A stretch of 64,000 nucleotides of DNA from Flavobacterium sp. I-STPP5a (GTDB lineage: Bacteria > Bacteroidota > Bacteroidia > Flavobacteriales > Flavobacteriaceae): the NCBI RefSeq assembly GCF_009764685.1, contig NZ_VHLM01000075.1:1-64000 (forward strand), given 5' to 3'. The notes beneath the pieces are model-generated. The model worked only from the letters and a program-made list of their open reading frames with translations, was not told the DNA's origin and did not search any database. Shown piece by piece: positions 62,998 through 64,000 of the stretch. Position numbers and translations under genes: made by a program. Numbering within the stretch: position 1 is the stretch's first letter; each line of letters starts with the position of its first letter.

Positions 62998-64000
62998 ATG
63001 CTAAATAAAAAGCTATTTATTTTTGTTCTATTCTTACTTTCTATCCAAACTATTTTTGCTCAACAGGATGGTTATTGGGATAAAACCAGAGCTACAACAG
63101 AAGAAATTACGGTATCTGCACGAGACAGAATCATCATCAAAACTCAAGATTTTCCTGAGGGAACCACTGAGGTTGTTTTTAGAATAACCCTCTTGGATAA
63201 AAGTCAGCAAATGGCTGGAAGTTTGGTTTCAGTTTTAAAATCAATTCCAGATCCTACAGGAATTAGTCAGGGATCAGCAGGAGCTGTTTTTATTTTGTCT
63301 AAAATTTCAGGAGATGATACCTGTAAGTATGCCATATTTACAAGTACCGATGCAGCAGCACAGTATCAAGAAAACGGAAAAACAGATACTGCCTGTTTGG
63401 TTCAAAACACACCAATAAGCAAAGATGCCAAACGACTTTCAACTGATAAATCGTCTTGTATGCAAGGCAACAAGGGAAACTTATGGTTTGGTTTTGAAAG
63501 TAAAAACTGGATTATGAACCAGAAAATAATTTTAGAAGTTGTTCCTTGGGTTAATAAAAAGTTAAGTCGTGGCTGGACAATTGAAAACAGAAAGTCTATT
63601 ATTGATCAATGTAAAACATCAAACTTGGCTCAAAAAATGAGTAATTCTGATGATTTTTGTGTTTGTATATTAGATAAAATTCAAACTAAATACACCTTTT
63701 CCGAGTTTCAAAAATTGTTAGCTGTAGAGCGTGCAAAAGCGTATAAAGATTTTGGTACTAGTTGTTTTGGCGAAAGCAACCTTTCGACTGCTGTTTATGA
63801 AGACTTAAGAAAACAAGCTGCTGGATTAGCAAAACAAGGCAAACATGGTGAAGCCATACAAAAAATGACTACTATTATCAATGATGGAAAAGCTTCAGCG
63901 CTGGATTATAATAATCTAGGATACAGTTATCTGGTGACAAAACAATATGCAAAGGCATTGAAATTTTTAAAAGAAGGGCAAAAAAAGGATGAAACAGAAT
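62998..64000 (+). CDS. Exported TPR-containing protein (cut by window edge)
   Basis: Open from the ATG at 62998 to the last base, 334 residues so far. A signal peptide (FIFVLFLLSIQTIFAQ) is clear. The first part (ITVSARDRIIIKTQDFPEGT ... KISGDDTCKYAIFTSTDAAA) is a sandwich-like domain with several Cys residues (SCMQGNKG, DQCKTS, FCVCILDK). From about residue 275, helical TPR motifs appear (GLAKQGKHGEAIQKMTTIIN, YNNLGYSYLVTKQYAKALKF). It is probably periplasmic and used for protein contacts. The partner and role are unknown, and the C-terminus is missing. Confidence 0.8.
   Translation, partial: MLNKKLFIFVLFLLSIQTIFAQQDGYWDKTRATTEEITVSARDRIIIKTQDFPEGTTEVVFRITLLDKSQQMAGSLVSVLKSIPDPTGISQGSAGAVFILSKISGDDTCKYAIFTSTDAAAQYQENGKTDTACLVQNTPISKDAKRLSTDKSSCMQGNKGNLWFGFESKNWIMNQKIILEVVPWVNKKLSRGWTIENRKSIIDQCKTSNLAQKMSNSDDFCVCILDKIQTKYTFSEFQKLLAVERAKAYKDFGTSCFGESNLSTAVYEDLRKQAAGLAKQGKHGEAIQKMTTIINDGKASALDYNNLGYSYLVTKQYAKALKFLKEGQKKDETE

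Overview
The window looks like a chromosomal segment of a Flavobacterium-type Bacteroidota. The evidence is AT-rich DNA, SusC/SusD pairs, many signal peptides ending in AQ, type IX secretion (T9SS) C-terminal sorting domains, TAnnTTTG-type -7 promoter elements, a UbiA-type geranylgeranylglycerol-phosphate transferase, and a menaquinone pathway (menD, menB, menA). No tRNA, rRNA, CRISPR array or complete prophage was seen.

Layout. 1-263: 5' end of an IS4-family transposase cut by the window edge. 377-7258: a giant multidomain T9SS-exported subtilase. 7850-9505: an M1-type metallopeptidase. 10315-29818: a polysaccharide utilisation locus (PUL) with a triple-Y/LuxR-HTH regulator, divergent susC-susD-surface glycan-binding lipoprotein, GH16 laminarinase, an endonuclease/exonuclease/phosphatase-fold protein, two GH30 enzymes, a GH5 enzyme with a fascin-like domain and T9SS tail, the decayed end of another carbohydrate-active gene, GH3 and a SASA/CE6-like esterase. 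The content points to a beta-1,3/beta-1,6-glucan such as laminarin or fungal wall glucan. 30263-36106: two small envelope proteins, then a minus-strand housekeeping cluster (DUF2520 protein, KdsC-like HAD, UbiA prenyltransferase, Maf, MscS, AI-2E family). 36302-39523: a fused CcsBA cytochrome c maturation protein.

39823-48430 is the most unusual part. It holds a small T9SS-tailed protein, a fibre-like adhesin built from fifteen exact-length 138-bp repeats and broken by one in-frame TAG in repeat 1/2 (where every other copy has a serine codon), and a 1028-residue protein with two arabinofuranosidase-B-like lectin folds and a fibrinogen-like C-terminus. The stop sits inside near-identical repeats, so recombination could remove it. 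This makes the locus a candidate on/off surface-fibre system, although decay or an assembly error are equally open.

48508-64000 is mostly conserved: an anti-sigma/ECF sigma pair, glutathione peroxidase, tRNA-dihydrouridine synthase, GNAT, menD, DUF2853, an M28 peptidase, a CvfB-like S1 protein, menB, a pair of bacterial PH-domain membrane proteins, menA, a UPF0173 metal hydrolase and a TPR protein running off the right edge. Two opposite-facing copies of a structured intergenic element (about 56365-56508 and 62821-62936) lie here, as does an orphan terminator at 50120-50158 that may end an unannotated small RNA.
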